Of a DNA stretch of 14,119 nt, positions 1-7,429 are shown piece by piece (the first letter of the stretch is position 1; each line of letters begins with the position of its first letter). Source of the stretch: Terfezia claveryi (Eukaryota > Ascomycota > Pezizomycetes > Pezizales > Pezizaceae); the NCBI GenBank assembly GCA_015179025.1, contig WHUX01000677.1, positions 1 to 14,119 on the forward strand, read 5' to 3'. The notes beneath the pieces are model-generated. The model made no database searches, was not told where the DNA came from, and worked only from the letters and a program-made list of their open reading frames with translations. The position numbers and the translations under genes are program-made.

Positions 1-144
1 TCCTTTCCTAGCTGGGTTTGAGAGTCCGATGGGATTCCGTCTGACTCTCATTATTGTTGATTGATATCATTGTTATCTCTGTTCCCAAGATAAGGGGTCT
101 CGGAAACCTTATTCCTTCCTATGGCCTTGGCCAGGAAGGAAGCC

Positions 145-157
145 TATATATATATAG
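145..157 (+). promoter_or_regulatory. TATA box of element A LTR promoter
   Basis: An alternating run TATATATATATAG lies about 33 bp upstream of the proposed transcript start at 189. The same motif occurs at the same place in the 3' LTR of A, in B's LTRs and in the solo LTR. Placement is typical for a U3 core promoter; the function is inferred. Confidence 0.7.
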
Positions 158-176
158 CTTACTCTGTCCGCCCTCT

Positions 177-197
177 CATTGGATCCCCATCCAATGT
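177..197 (+). promoter_or_regulatory. Hairpin at predicted transcript start, containing self-primer
   Basis: CATTGGAT and ATCCAATG are 8-nt inverted repeats around a CCCC loop. The right arm (ATCCAATGT, 189-197) is complementary to the primer-binding site at 500-508 with one G-U pair. The 3' LTR copy (ATCCAACGT, 12769-12777) pairs perfectly, so the mismatch looks like a later C to T change. By analogy with Tf1, bases from about 189 would be the 5' end of the genomic RNA and its self-primer. The start site itself is inferred. Confidence 0.55.
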
Positions 198-299
198 CTT
201 GTATACCTAATACAGGAACTTGTCCCTCCACGAAGGTGTACCTCCCTTATACACTCTCTCGTCTTGCCTTGTCTTGTGAATAAATCTGCAGCACAGCTG

Positions 300-312
300 C
301 CCCCCCCCCCCC
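300..312 (+). repeat. Poly-C tract in element A LTR
   Basis: Thirteen consecutive C residues follow GCAGCACAGCTG. The 3' LTR of A has a run of the same length at 12880-12892. The LTRs of B and the solo LTR have a shorter mixed CCTCCC-type sequence here, so the run is specific to A's lineage. Confidence 0.9.
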
Positions 313-499
313 TGACACATGCGGCAACTACCTCCGCGTATCTCGTACCTCTTGCCCTCTACCCCTCTTGCCTCTTGCCCTTGCCCCCCGTCCCAGCCTT
401 CCCCAGTCACACACATAGCGCTCCTACGTATGCGATTCCCCCTTGCTACTGCCCAGTATACCCTTTGGTCGCCTTGTCCCCCATAGCCCTCATTATACT

Positions 500-508
500 A
501 CGTTGGAT
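500..508 (+). other. Primer-binding site of element A (probable self-priming type)
   Basis: ACGTTGGAT starts two bases (CT) after the LTR end, the spacing expected when integrase trims two bases beyond the terminal CA. It is the exact reverse complement of ATCCAACGT in the LTR downstream of the TATA box. The first bases do not begin with TGG as a tRNA 3'-end site would, and conservation with B stops after GGATC. This favours self-priming by the transcript's own 5' end, as in Tf1, over tRNA priming. Confidence 0.6.
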
Positions 509-532
509 CACTCTGATCAACCAGTACGCTCA

Positions 533-1756
533 ATGGCAACTCAAGACTCCACTCTCACTGCTAGGTTTTAAGCCTGTCAAGCCCTGCCTATTCCGATAAA
601 CCAGGCCGACTTTGGCAGTTATCACCAGACCATTATCGACATATACCTTGCTGCGGATGCCTTAGGCCAACGGCTGGAATCAGTCATACATGAAGGCCAA
701 CAAAAACAGACCAGGACCAATGATGAGGTCACAATACTTACCGAAGACCTTCTCTCATGCTAGGCCGACCTCGCCTTCTGCCAAAGCAACCTCGCAACTG
801 CCCAGAACGACTTAATCAATGAAAGAAGAACCATCCAGACTCTGAATAGGGCCCTGAACACGATTGGAAGCCAAGCAGCACCCCAAGCACCCTAGGCACC
901 CAAGACTCAGGATCTCCCCACCCCACTGAAGTTTAATAGCGATAGGACTCGCCTGAAAGCCTGGAAAAATTCCATCAAGATCAAACTGAATGGAGATGCT
1001 GCAAAGTTCCCTACCATTCAGCACCGATTAGCCTATGTATACGGACTACTGGAGGGCATAGCTTTGGACCAGGTCCAATCCTATGTGCTCGATGACCGCT
1101 TTAACCTCCCTAATGTCGCTGCTTTATTCACAATCCTCGACCGGGCTTTTGGAGACCCAGATCCTGCAGGTATGGCAACTCGTTCTCTCCGAGAACTAAA
1201 ACAGAGAGGACATGACCTCTCAGCGTATGTGGCTGAATTCTCAAGGTTGGCAGCAGAGGTGGAATGGAATGATCGGGTGAAGCGGGAACAATTCGAAGAA
1301 GGCCTCAATATTGAGCTCAAAAAGGCCCTCCTGCAATCTCCAGATGTTAAAACTCTTGACGAATACATTGATCAGGCATCCAAAATGGAGCAAAATATAG
1401 CTAGGTTGAGAGTCCAGGCCAGCGCCCCCAGTACTTATCGACCTCCTATTAAAACCCAGCACCTCCAGCAACAAACTTAACTCCAGAACCCTAGTCCTTA
1501 GACCCAAGTTACAGCCAATAAACCAGCCCACCCATCTCTGGTGGCAGGCGGCACCACCCCCATGGATTTATTATCAGGAAGGCCCCGCCTAACACAAGAA
1601 GAAAGGGAATGTCGCCGTAACAATGGATTGTGTATTGCCTGTGGGAAAGGGAATCACTTCATTGCAGCCTGTCCCCTCCGCAAAAACCACTCCCTGGCCA
1701 TACATGCAATATCTGAGACCCTGGAAGAGTCGGGAAAAGTGGAGTCCCTTGCCTAG
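533..1756 (+). pseudogene. gag: gag pseudogene of element A
   Basis: Encodes the structural protein of the virus-like particle. One frame is continuous from ATG 533 to TAG 1754, 408 codons, with no frameshift but five internal stops: TAA 569, TAG 761, TAG 893, TAA 1478 and TAG 1499. Most can be explained by C to T changes at Gln codons. The N-terminal region is predicted helical and Gln-rich. A retrotransposon gag core follows (around 940-1400, motifs such as LKAWKNSIKIKLNGD and YVAEFSRLAAEVEW). A CCHC zinc knuckle lies at 1631-1672 (C-x2-C-x4-H-x4-C, residue about 367 onward). The 3' end overlaps pol in the -1 frame at the frameshift signal. The start is the first ATG, 35 bp after the LTR. 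The homologue in B supports frame and extent. Confidence 0.88.
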
Positions 1757-1790
1757 TTGCTGACACTAGCAAGGGACCTATCCTGGGTCA
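1732..1790 (+). promoter_or_regulatory. -1 programmed ribosomal frameshift signal, gag/pol of A
   Basis: A slippery heptamer G GGA AAA (1732-1738) sits in the gag frame. A 5-nt spacer follows (1739-1743), then a hairpin with arms GTCCCTTGCCTAG (1744-1756) and CTAGCAAGGGAC (1766-1777): 12 base pairs, one bulged C and a 9-nt loop. The gag stop TAG (1754) is inside the 5' arm. Slipping back one base enters the frame that runs into protease without a stop. TGAC in the loop could pair with GTCA at 1787-1790, a possible short pseudoknot. The whole arrangement recurs in B with one loop difference. Confidence 0.85.
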
Positions 1791-3698
1791 TTTGTCTTTG
1801 TCGTCTTTTTCTGTTCCTTCTATGTCTGTTGATAAGTCTCACCTATTTGGTGAGCATTTTGTTGTACCTATCACGATATCCTTCAATAGTAAAACACTCG
1901 TCATATCAGCTCTCGTAGACTGTGTAGCCTCAGGAATTGCCTTCGTCGACCAGACCTTTATCATTAAGCATGCTATACCCACTTCTAAGCTCTAAACCCC
2001 TTGCCTCCTCGATGTCATTGATGGCCGACCTATCTCTTCTGGAGCTATCACCAATATCGCATGTACTCCTGCCCAGGTTGGGGACCACTTCGAAAGCCTC
2101 CCTATGTTCATTATAAAGCTCAAGTACCCAATTGTCCTCGGAATCTTATGGCTTAGAATGCATGATATATTAGTCAGCTTTGGCTTTTATACTCTACAGT
2201 TCAATAGCCCTTACTGCAAAAACCACTGCGGAAATCCAAAAGCTACTACTACTGGATTATATGCGTTACCACCCTCTATTATCTACCCGTCCCAAGTAGT
2301 GAATTCGACGGAACACCTTGACGCCACTGTCCCCTCCGTTCCCCCTGTTCCTCCTATACCCCCTTCCCCTCTTGTGCCTCCTGGCTCCCCTGGCTCTCCG
2401 GGTCCCCCAAAGTCCCTCTACATTAGCTTTATCAGGGCAGGGGCTTTCACTTACCTCATTACGAGGTACAAGCTGAAGGCTCATGCCCTGTCCATATATG
2501 AGGTGAACCTGGAAATCAATAAAACGAGGTCCAAGGAGGAGTGGAAGTCTATGGTTCTAGATGAATACCACGAATTCATTGATCTGTTCTCGGAAAAAGC
2601 CGCGGAGAAGCTAGCGCCCCACTGACCATATGACCACACAATTCCGCTGGTAGAGGGTAAGACCCCCCCCTATGGGCCGCTTTACGGAATGTCCCGAGTG
2701 AAATTGGAGGCCCTGAAGAAGTACCTGGAGGAGAACTTGAATAAGAGCTTCATTCGGCACAGCTCTTCCCCAGCAGGTGCTCCTGTACTATTCATGAAGA
2801 AATCGGATGGCTCTCTTCGGTTGTGTGTTGATTATCGTAGCCTGAACGAGATAACAGTCAAAAACAGGTACCCCCTACCTCTAATCCAGAAGACATTAGC
2901 CAGGCTTTCCAAGGCAAAATGGTTCACCAAATTGGACTTGAGAGGGGCATACAACCTGGTACAGATCGCTGAGGGGGAGGAGTGGAAAACTGCCTTCCAG
3001 ACACATTACGGCCACTTCGAGTACAACGTCATACTCTTCGGCTTAACCAATGCCCCTGCCTCTTTCCAACACGTTATTAATGATACTCTGCGAGACTTCC
3101 TGGATGTGTTCTGCATGGCTTACCTCAATGATATCTTGATCTATTCAGATACTCTGACAGAGCACAAAATCCATGTCAGGCAAGTCTTGGAGAAGCTGAA
3201 GCAGGCTGGACTGTACCTTAAGCCTGAAAAATGCGAATTCCACGTCCAAGAGGTGAAGTACCTGGGCTTGATCATAACTACGGAAGGTATTAGGATGTAC
3301 CCACCAAAGTTGCTGCAATCCAAGAGTGGGAAACCCCAGCCAATTTGAAAGATATGCAAGCCTTCCTAGGATTTGCCAACTTCTACCGCCGATTTATCCT
3401 GAGATACTCAAGAATCGCGGCACCCCTGATGGCCTTGACAAAAACGAAGGTAGAAGCTGGCTCATACCTGACAAAAAGGGCCTTCCACTAGAATCCAGAA
3501 GCCCAATCCGCCTTCCAGAACCTCTAGGAAGCCTTCTGCTCAGCCCCAATCCTGGCCCATTTTGACCCTGATAGCGAGTGCATTGTGGAAACGGATGCCT
3601 CCGACTATGTCTCTGCTGGAATCCTGTCCCACTATGTTGATGGAGTCCTCCACCCAGTGGCCTATTTCTCCAAAAAGCACTCCCCAGTAGAGTGTAAT
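1738..3698 (+). pseudogene. pol: pol pseudogene of element A, part 1: protease, RT, start of RNase H
   Basis: Begins in the -1 frame after the gag slippery site. The aspartic protease region has DCVASG at pol residue 61 (Asp codon 1918), where B has DCGASG. A Pro-rich linker follows (about 2325-2415), then reverse transcriptase with the conserved motifs around [13 protein letters not shown] and [10 protein letters not shown]. The RT active site reads YLND (Asn codon 3127), so the first Asp of YxDD is lost. RNase H starts near 3535, with TDAS at about 3592. Lesions: TAA 1993, TGA 2623, one base deleted near 3309, TAG 3489 and TAG 3525. The solo LTR then interrupts RNase H at 3698. With the solo LTR removed and the deleted base counted, pol A is exactly 1270 codons. 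Confidence 0.88.
3694..3698 (+). repeat. Target-site duplication of solo LTR, left
   Basis: GTAAT is repeated at 4183-4187 on the other side of the solo LTR. Removing the LTR and one GTAAT gives an uninterrupted RNase H frame. Confidence 0.9.
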
Positions 3699-4182
3699 TG
3701 TAACGACGGCTCTGGGGGCAAGGCGACCAGGAGGTACGCCGGGGTAAGGGCAAGGCTTGGATAACACAAACGTAGGAACGCTATGTGTGTGACCAGGGGG
3801 AGGCTGATACGGGAGGCAAGGGCAAGAGGCAAGAGAGGCAGAGGGCAAGGGATACGAGACATGTGGAAGCAGTTGCCGCGTGTGTTAAGGGAGGCAGCTG
3901 GGCTGCAGAGACAAGGCGAGGCAAGGCAAGGAGGTGCACAAGGGAGATGTACCAACGTAGAAAGAAGCAAGGCCTTGTATTGGATATACAAGATGTTGGA
4001 TGGGGATCCAATGAGAGGGCGGAGAGAGCAAGCTATATATATAGGCAGGCTTCCTTCCTAGCCAAGGCCACCGGAAGGAATAAGGTTCCCGAGACCCCTT
4101 ATCTCGGGAACTGAGATAACCACAATATTCAATAGGAAATAACAGTAATAATGTACCAGGCTAGGGAGGGACGGTTGTAATA
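3699..4182 (-). mobile_element. Solo LTR C inserted in element A RNase H
   Basis: A 484-bp LTR, antisense to A, starting (- strand) TATTACAAC and ending CGTTACA, flanked by GTAAT on both sides. It has the family's order of parts: GTTCCCGAGA/TCTCGGGAAC-type inverted repeat, TTCCTTCC palindrome, TATA run, hairpin with ATCCAACAT, pyrimidine-rich tail and a single TACGT palindrome. No internal element sequence is present, so it is the product of LTR-LTR recombination after insertion. It resembles the A and B LTRs but differs at its start, so it is a third lineage. Open frames inside it are not genes. Confidence 0.92.
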
Positions 4183-4187
4183 GTAAT
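4183..4187 (+). repeat. Target-site duplication of solo LTR, right
   Basis: GTAAT, identical to 3694-3698; a 5-bp duplication is usual for Ty3/Gypsy integrases. Confidence 0.9.
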
Positions 4188-6035
4188 TACGAAATCTATA
4201 ATAAGGAGTTAATGGCCATTGTGTGAGCATTCGAGGAATGGAAACCACACCTGGAATCGTCAAAGAGGGTTATCGAGGTCCTCTCTGACCATAAGAACCT
4301 AGAGTACTTCACAACCACCAAATTGCTAAATCGCCGACAGGCTAGGTGGTCGGAATTCCTCTCTCAGTTTAACTTCAAGATTAGGTATCGGCCGGGAAAG
4401 GCTGGGGGTAAGCCGGATGCACTGACCAGGAGATCAGGAGATCTCCCTAAAAGGGGGAATGAAAGGCTGAAGTACCAGAATCAGGTGGTACTGAAACCTA
4501 AAAATCTCGACCTGGCGGCCAATACCCTTATGAAAGCTGAGGCTGTGGCTGATGCAGAAGCTGAGGCTGAGGCTGACCTCCGACAACTAGTGAGACAGGC
4601 ATATAAGGACGACCCCCTGGCCTAGGAAATTATCACCGCAGTGGATTCTGGCCAGCGCTGCCACCCCAAGATCTTCCTAGCTGAGTGTACTATCCAGGAA
4701 GGCCTCCTCTACCACCTCGAATGGCTGTATGTGCTGGAAGGAGAGCTACGCCTTCCATTAATCAAGGAACACCATGACAGCCTGGTTGCAGGTCACCCTG
4801 GAGTGGCCAAAACGTTGGAGCTTCTGGCAAGGGAATACATATGGATTAACCAACGAAAGGACGTGGAGCAGTACATATGGAACTGGCACGTTTGCAAGCA
4901 TGCTAAGCCTGTCCGCCACGCCCCGTATGGGACCCTGAAACCTCTGGATATCCCTGATTGGCCATGGCTGCACCTGACAATGAACTTCATGACAGGGTTG
5001 CCAGAAGATTCGGGGTTCAATGCCATCTTAATGGTGGTAGATCGGTTGACGAAAATGAGGTATGTTATACCTTGCCGAGACACCTGCTCTGCCCCAGAGT
5101 TAAACAATCTCTACCTCAATAATGTATTTCGATATCACAGCCTCCCCGAATCCATCATATCCGACCACGGCCCTCAGTTCACCTCAGAATTCTGGCAAGC
5201 CTTCTGCGAGCTTTTGGGGATCAAAGTGCGTTTGTCAACTGTATACCACCTCCAGACGGATGGCCAATTGGAGAGGATGAATGCCATTATGGAGCAATAT
5301 CTGCGGGCCTTTGTTGCCTACCAGCAGGATAACTGGGTTTCGTTACTGGCCACCTGTGAATTCGCTACGAACAACCAGTTCTCGGAATCCTCTAAAACAT
5401 CGCCTTTCCTGGATAACTACGGTTGGCACCCCCAGTTCGTAAATGCCCTGGCGCCCCTGCAAAAAGCCAAAAAAGACGCTCCGGCCAAGGAGTTCGCAGC
5501 TGGGATTGCTGAGCTCTACTCTACCCTGAAAGCTGAGCTGGGATATGCACAAGCCAGGCAAGCCGAGTATGCCAACGGATCACGGTTGCCAGCCCCCAGA
5601 TATCAACTAGGAGACAAGGTGTGGCTCTCCAGCCGGCACTTCTGGACAGAACGGCCATCTCGCAAGCTCGACCACAAGTTCCTGGGTCTATTTGAGGTGT
5701 TGGCTGCTGTGGGCACTCACGCCTACCGATTGAGGGTCCCTAAGGACATCAAATGACACCCAGTCGTCCATGTCTCCGAGATCGAGCCTGCCGCTAGTAA
5801 CCCTCTGCCAGGCCAGGAACACCCCCCACCTCCTCCTGTAGTTATCGAAGGTGAGGAGGAATGGGAGGTAGAGGAAGTGCTGGACTCCCAAAAAAGATAT
5901 GGGTGCCTGCAATATAAGGTCAAATGGGTGGAGGACGAGGAGACGACCTGGCAACTAGCCGAAGATCTAGAAAACGCACAGGACTTGGTCACCATGTTCA
6001 ACTAGCATTACCCCCGGAAACCCCACCTTGCCTAA
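4188..6035 (+). pseudogene. pol: pol pseudogene of element A, part 2: rest of RNase H, integrase, chromodomain
   Basis: Continues RNase H ([27 protein letters not shown]) and passes an Ala/Glu repeat linker (about 4525-4580). Integrase follows from about 4640: an HHCC zinc domain whose first Cys is replaced by Trp (NWHVC), then the catalytic core. The first catalytic Asp is Asn (codon 4983); the second Asp (5163) and the Glu (5271) remain with DD35E spacing. Stops: TGA 4224, TAG 4623, TGA 5754 (shared with B, just before HPVVHVS) and TAG 6003; the frame ends at TAA 6033. The chromodomain is after 5754. The long open stretch 4641-5756 shows that integrase decayed less than gag, but the lost Asp makes it inactive. 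Confidence 0.9.
5841..6035 (+). pseudogene. Chromodomain of element A pol
   Basis: After the in-frame TGA at 5754 a short HPVVHVSEIEP segment and a Pro run lead to a chromodomain. Aromatic and hydrophobic positions typical of the fold are visible: WEVEEVLD, then YKVKW, TTWQLAEDL and a C-terminal helix. Chromodomains at the integrase C-terminus direct chromoviruses to particular chromatin marks. The domain is cut by TAG 6003 near its end. The natural end is TAA 6033. Confidence 0.85.
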
Positions 6036-6215
6036 TGATGTTCTTGTCATCCTGGAATTGGTTATTAGGGTTGTTATTATCATTATTGTCATGGTTATTG
6101 TAGGTACGTACTTCTGGCGTTGGGGTTGTGTTGTGGGTTATTGGTTATTCGCCTGTCTTGTTTGTTTGTTTGTTTGTTTTTTCGCTTTGCCTTTATGTTG
6201 CTGGGGCTCCAAGCC
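6036..6215 (+). other. 3' untranslated region of element A
   Basis: T-rich sense strand between the pol end and the polypurine tract. An ATG at 6035 starts a 22-codon hydrophobic frame that ends at TAG 6101. The equivalent ATG in B opens a 77-codon frame. No recognisable domain. The sequence aligns well with B's 3' region. Confidence 0.6.
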
Positions 6216-6229
6216 AAAAGGGGGGATAG
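6216..6229 (+). other. Polypurine tract of element A
   Basis: AAAAGGGGGGATAG lies directly before the 3' LTR start TGTCACAAC. It is the expected plus-strand primer site; B has AAAGGGAGGATAG in the same place. Confidence 0.88.
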
Positions 6230-6343
6230 TGTCACAACCGTTCTTTTCTAGCCGGGTTTGAGAGTAAGACGGGATTCCATCCGACTCTCGTTATTGTTGA
6301 TTGATATCGTTGTTATCTCAGTTCCTGAGATAAGGGGTCTCAG
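6230..6343 (+). repeat. 3' LTR of element A, left part
   Basis: Begins TGTCACAACCG right after the polypurine tract and follows the 5' LTR of A to GGGGTCTCAG, where element B is inserted. The remaining 394 bp are at 12684-13077. Confidence 0.93.
6339..6343 (+). repeat. Target-site duplication of element B, left
   Basis: CTCAG, repeated at 12679-12683. Joining across B with one copy restores an uninterrupted LTR of A. Confidence 0.93.
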
Positions 6344-6949
6344 TGTAACGAGGGCTCTGGAGGACAAGGCGACCAAGGGGTATGCCGGGGAAGTGGCAAG
6401 GGACAATCGCACACGTAGGAGCGCTACGTGTGTGATCTGGGGAAAGGCTAGGGTAAGACACACGTAGGAACGCTACGTGTGTGACTAGGGGAAGACTGAG
6501 ACGGGGGGAGCAAGGGGAAGAGGCAAGAGAGGCAGAGGGCAAGGGACACGAGACATGCGGAGACAGTTGCCACATGTGTCAAGGGAGGCAGCTGGGCTGC
6601 AGAGACAAGGTGAGGCAAGGCAAGGACAGGAGGTTCGCAGGGTAGGCAGCAGGGCTGCAGAGTCGAGGCGAGACAAGGAGGTGCATAAGGGAGATGCACC
6701 AACGTGGAGAGAAGCAAGGCCCTGTATTGGATATACAAGACATTGGATAGGGATCCAACGAGAGGGCGGAGAGAGCCAGCTATATATACAGGATTCCTTC
6801 CTGGCTGGCCAAGGCCACCGGAAGGAATAAGGTTCCCGAGACCCCTTATCTCGGGAACAGAGATAACAACGATATCAATCAACAATAACGAGAGTCTGAC
6901 GGAATCCCGTCTGACTCTCAAACCCGGCTAGGAAAGGACGGTTGTGACA
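6344..6949 (-). repeat. 3' LTR of element B
   Basis: 606 bp, read on the - strand from TGTCACAACCG (next to the polypurine tract) to CGTTACA (next to CTCAG). It has the same length and arrangement as the 5' LTR at 12073-12678. It contains two copies of a 49-bp unit, each with a CACACGTAG/CTACGTGTG palindrome (6410-6432 and 6459-6481); the other LTRs here have one. Confidence 0.95.
6410..6481. repeat. Tandem 49-bp palindrome units, 3' LTR of B
   Basis: Arms CACACGTAG (6410-6418, 6459-6467) and CTACGTGTG (6424-6432, 6473-6481) repeat with a 49-bp period. They lie toward the U5 end of the LTR. They may be protein-binding or cruciform-forming sites; function unknown. Confidence 0.8.
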
Positions 6950-7151
6950 CTATCCTCCCTTTAGGCTTGTAGCCCCAGCGACGAAAGATAAGGCGAAAGG
7001 CAAGACAAAAACAAACAAAGAAACAAAACAGGCGAATAAAACCAATAACCCATAATACAACCCCAACGCCGAAAGTACGTACCAACAATAATCCCAACAA
7101 CAACGACAATAACAACACTAATAACCAATTCCAGGACGACAAGAACATCAT
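6918..7151 (-). CDS. Small hydrophobic ORF after the chromodomain of B (doubtful)
   Basis: A 77-codon frame whose ATG (7151-7149) overlaps the pol stop TGA (7150-7148) as ATGA, a layout seen in reinitiation-coupled genes. The product is rich in Leu, Val, Phe and Trp, with one or two stretches that could span a membrane, and its end runs into the LTR. The same ATG exists in A, but that frame stops after 22 codons. The sense strand here is T-rich, which yields hydrophobic translations in any frame, so chance is the more likely explanation. An env-like role would be speculation. Confidence 0.2.
   Translation of the reverse strand: MMFLSSWNWLLVLLLSLLLGLLLVRTFGVGVVLWVIGFIRLFCFFVCFCLAFRLIFRRWGYKPKGRIVSQPSFPSRV
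6950..6962 (-). other. Polypurine tract of element B
   Basis: On the - strand AAAGGGAGGATAG directly precedes the 3' LTR start TGTCAC. It is the homologue of the tract at 6216-6229 in A. Confidence 0.87.
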
Positions 7152-7429
7152 TGGGCGGGGTGAGGCTTCCGGGGGTAACGCTGGTGGAACAGGGTGACCA
7201 AGTCCTGTGCGTTTTCCAGGTCCTCTGCTGGTTGCCAGGTCGTCTCCTCATCTCCCAACCATTTGACCTTATATTGCAGGTGCCCATACCTTCTTCGGGA
7301 GTCCAGCACTTCCTCTACCTCCCATTCCTCCTCACCTTCGATAACCACGGGGGGAGGTGGAGGGTGTTTCTGGCCGGGGAGAGGGTTGCTAGCGGCAGGC
7401 TCGATCTCGGAGACATGGACGACTGGATG
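7148..7429 (-). pseudogene. Chromodomain-encoding 3' end of element B pol, after in-frame TGA
   Basis: In the same frame as integrase but behind TGA 7432-7430. It opens with HPVVHVSEIEPAAS, then a Pro run, then a chromodomain from about 7324: WEVEEVLDSR, LQYKVKWLG, TTWQPAEDLENA and a C-terminal LVTLFHQ helix. The cage-type aromatic residues (Trp, Tyr, Trp) are present. Such domains bind histone tails and guide integration. The frame is fully open to TGA 7150-7148. Either readthrough of the TGA makes an integrase-chromodomain fusion, or the domain is untranslated in this copy. Confidence 0.85.

Larger units (their letters stand above)
1..497 (+). repeat. 5' LTR of element A (lacks first 11 bp)
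   Basis: Matches the 3' LTR of A (6230-6343 joined to 12684-13077) along its whole length, so the window starts at LTR base 12. It carries degenerate palindromes near its start, a TATA box at 145-157, a hairpin around the predicted transcript start, a 13-C run and a pyrimidine-rich tail. It ends CATTATA, where the 3' LTR ends CATTACA. Long open frames crossing it are chance products of its pyrimidine-rich composition. Confidence 0.93.
1..6343 (+). mobile_element. Ty3/Gypsy chromovirus element A, left portion
   Basis: Old LTR retrotransposon on the + strand: 5' LTR, primer-binding site, gag, pol (protease, RT, RNase H, integrase, chromodomain), polypurine tract and the first 114 bp of its 3' LTR. 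The rest of the 3' LTR is at 12684-13077, because element B is inserted at 6343/6344. The joined 3' LTR and the 5' LTR (11 missing bases restored) both come to 508 bp, which supports the boundaries. The right flank after the 3' LTR begins AATTT; the matching left target duplication would lie outside the window. All coding parts are disabled, mostly by transition-derived stops. Family assignment is firm from Pol domain order; finer naming is not attempted. Confidence 0.93.

Noticed and set aside
279..284. AATAAA polyadenylation signal in A's 5' LTR
   Set aside because: The 3' LTR of A has AATAAC at this place, and B and C lack the motif, so it is not a conserved signal.
503..512. tRNA primer-binding site beginning TGGATC
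   Set aside because: TGG starts 5 bases after the LTR, and A and B diverge right after GGATC, so no tRNA 3' end could fit both; the co-varying self-complement fits better.
54..599. 181-codon open frame in the left LTR
   Set aside because: It crosses the LTR and leader of A, is Pro/Leu/Ser-rich from pyrimidine-rich sequence, and similar frames occur in every LTR copy on the sense strand.
3783..4114. Two overlapping open frames inside the solo LTR
   Set aside because: Antisense readings of an LTR with repetitive Arg/Gly/Glu composition; the 484-bp unit with target duplications explains the sequence.
6028..6261. Envelope gene in the 3' region of A
   Set aside because: The hydrophobic frame lacks an ATG start, signal peptide or cleavage motif, runs into the LTR, and arises from T-rich low-complexity sequence.
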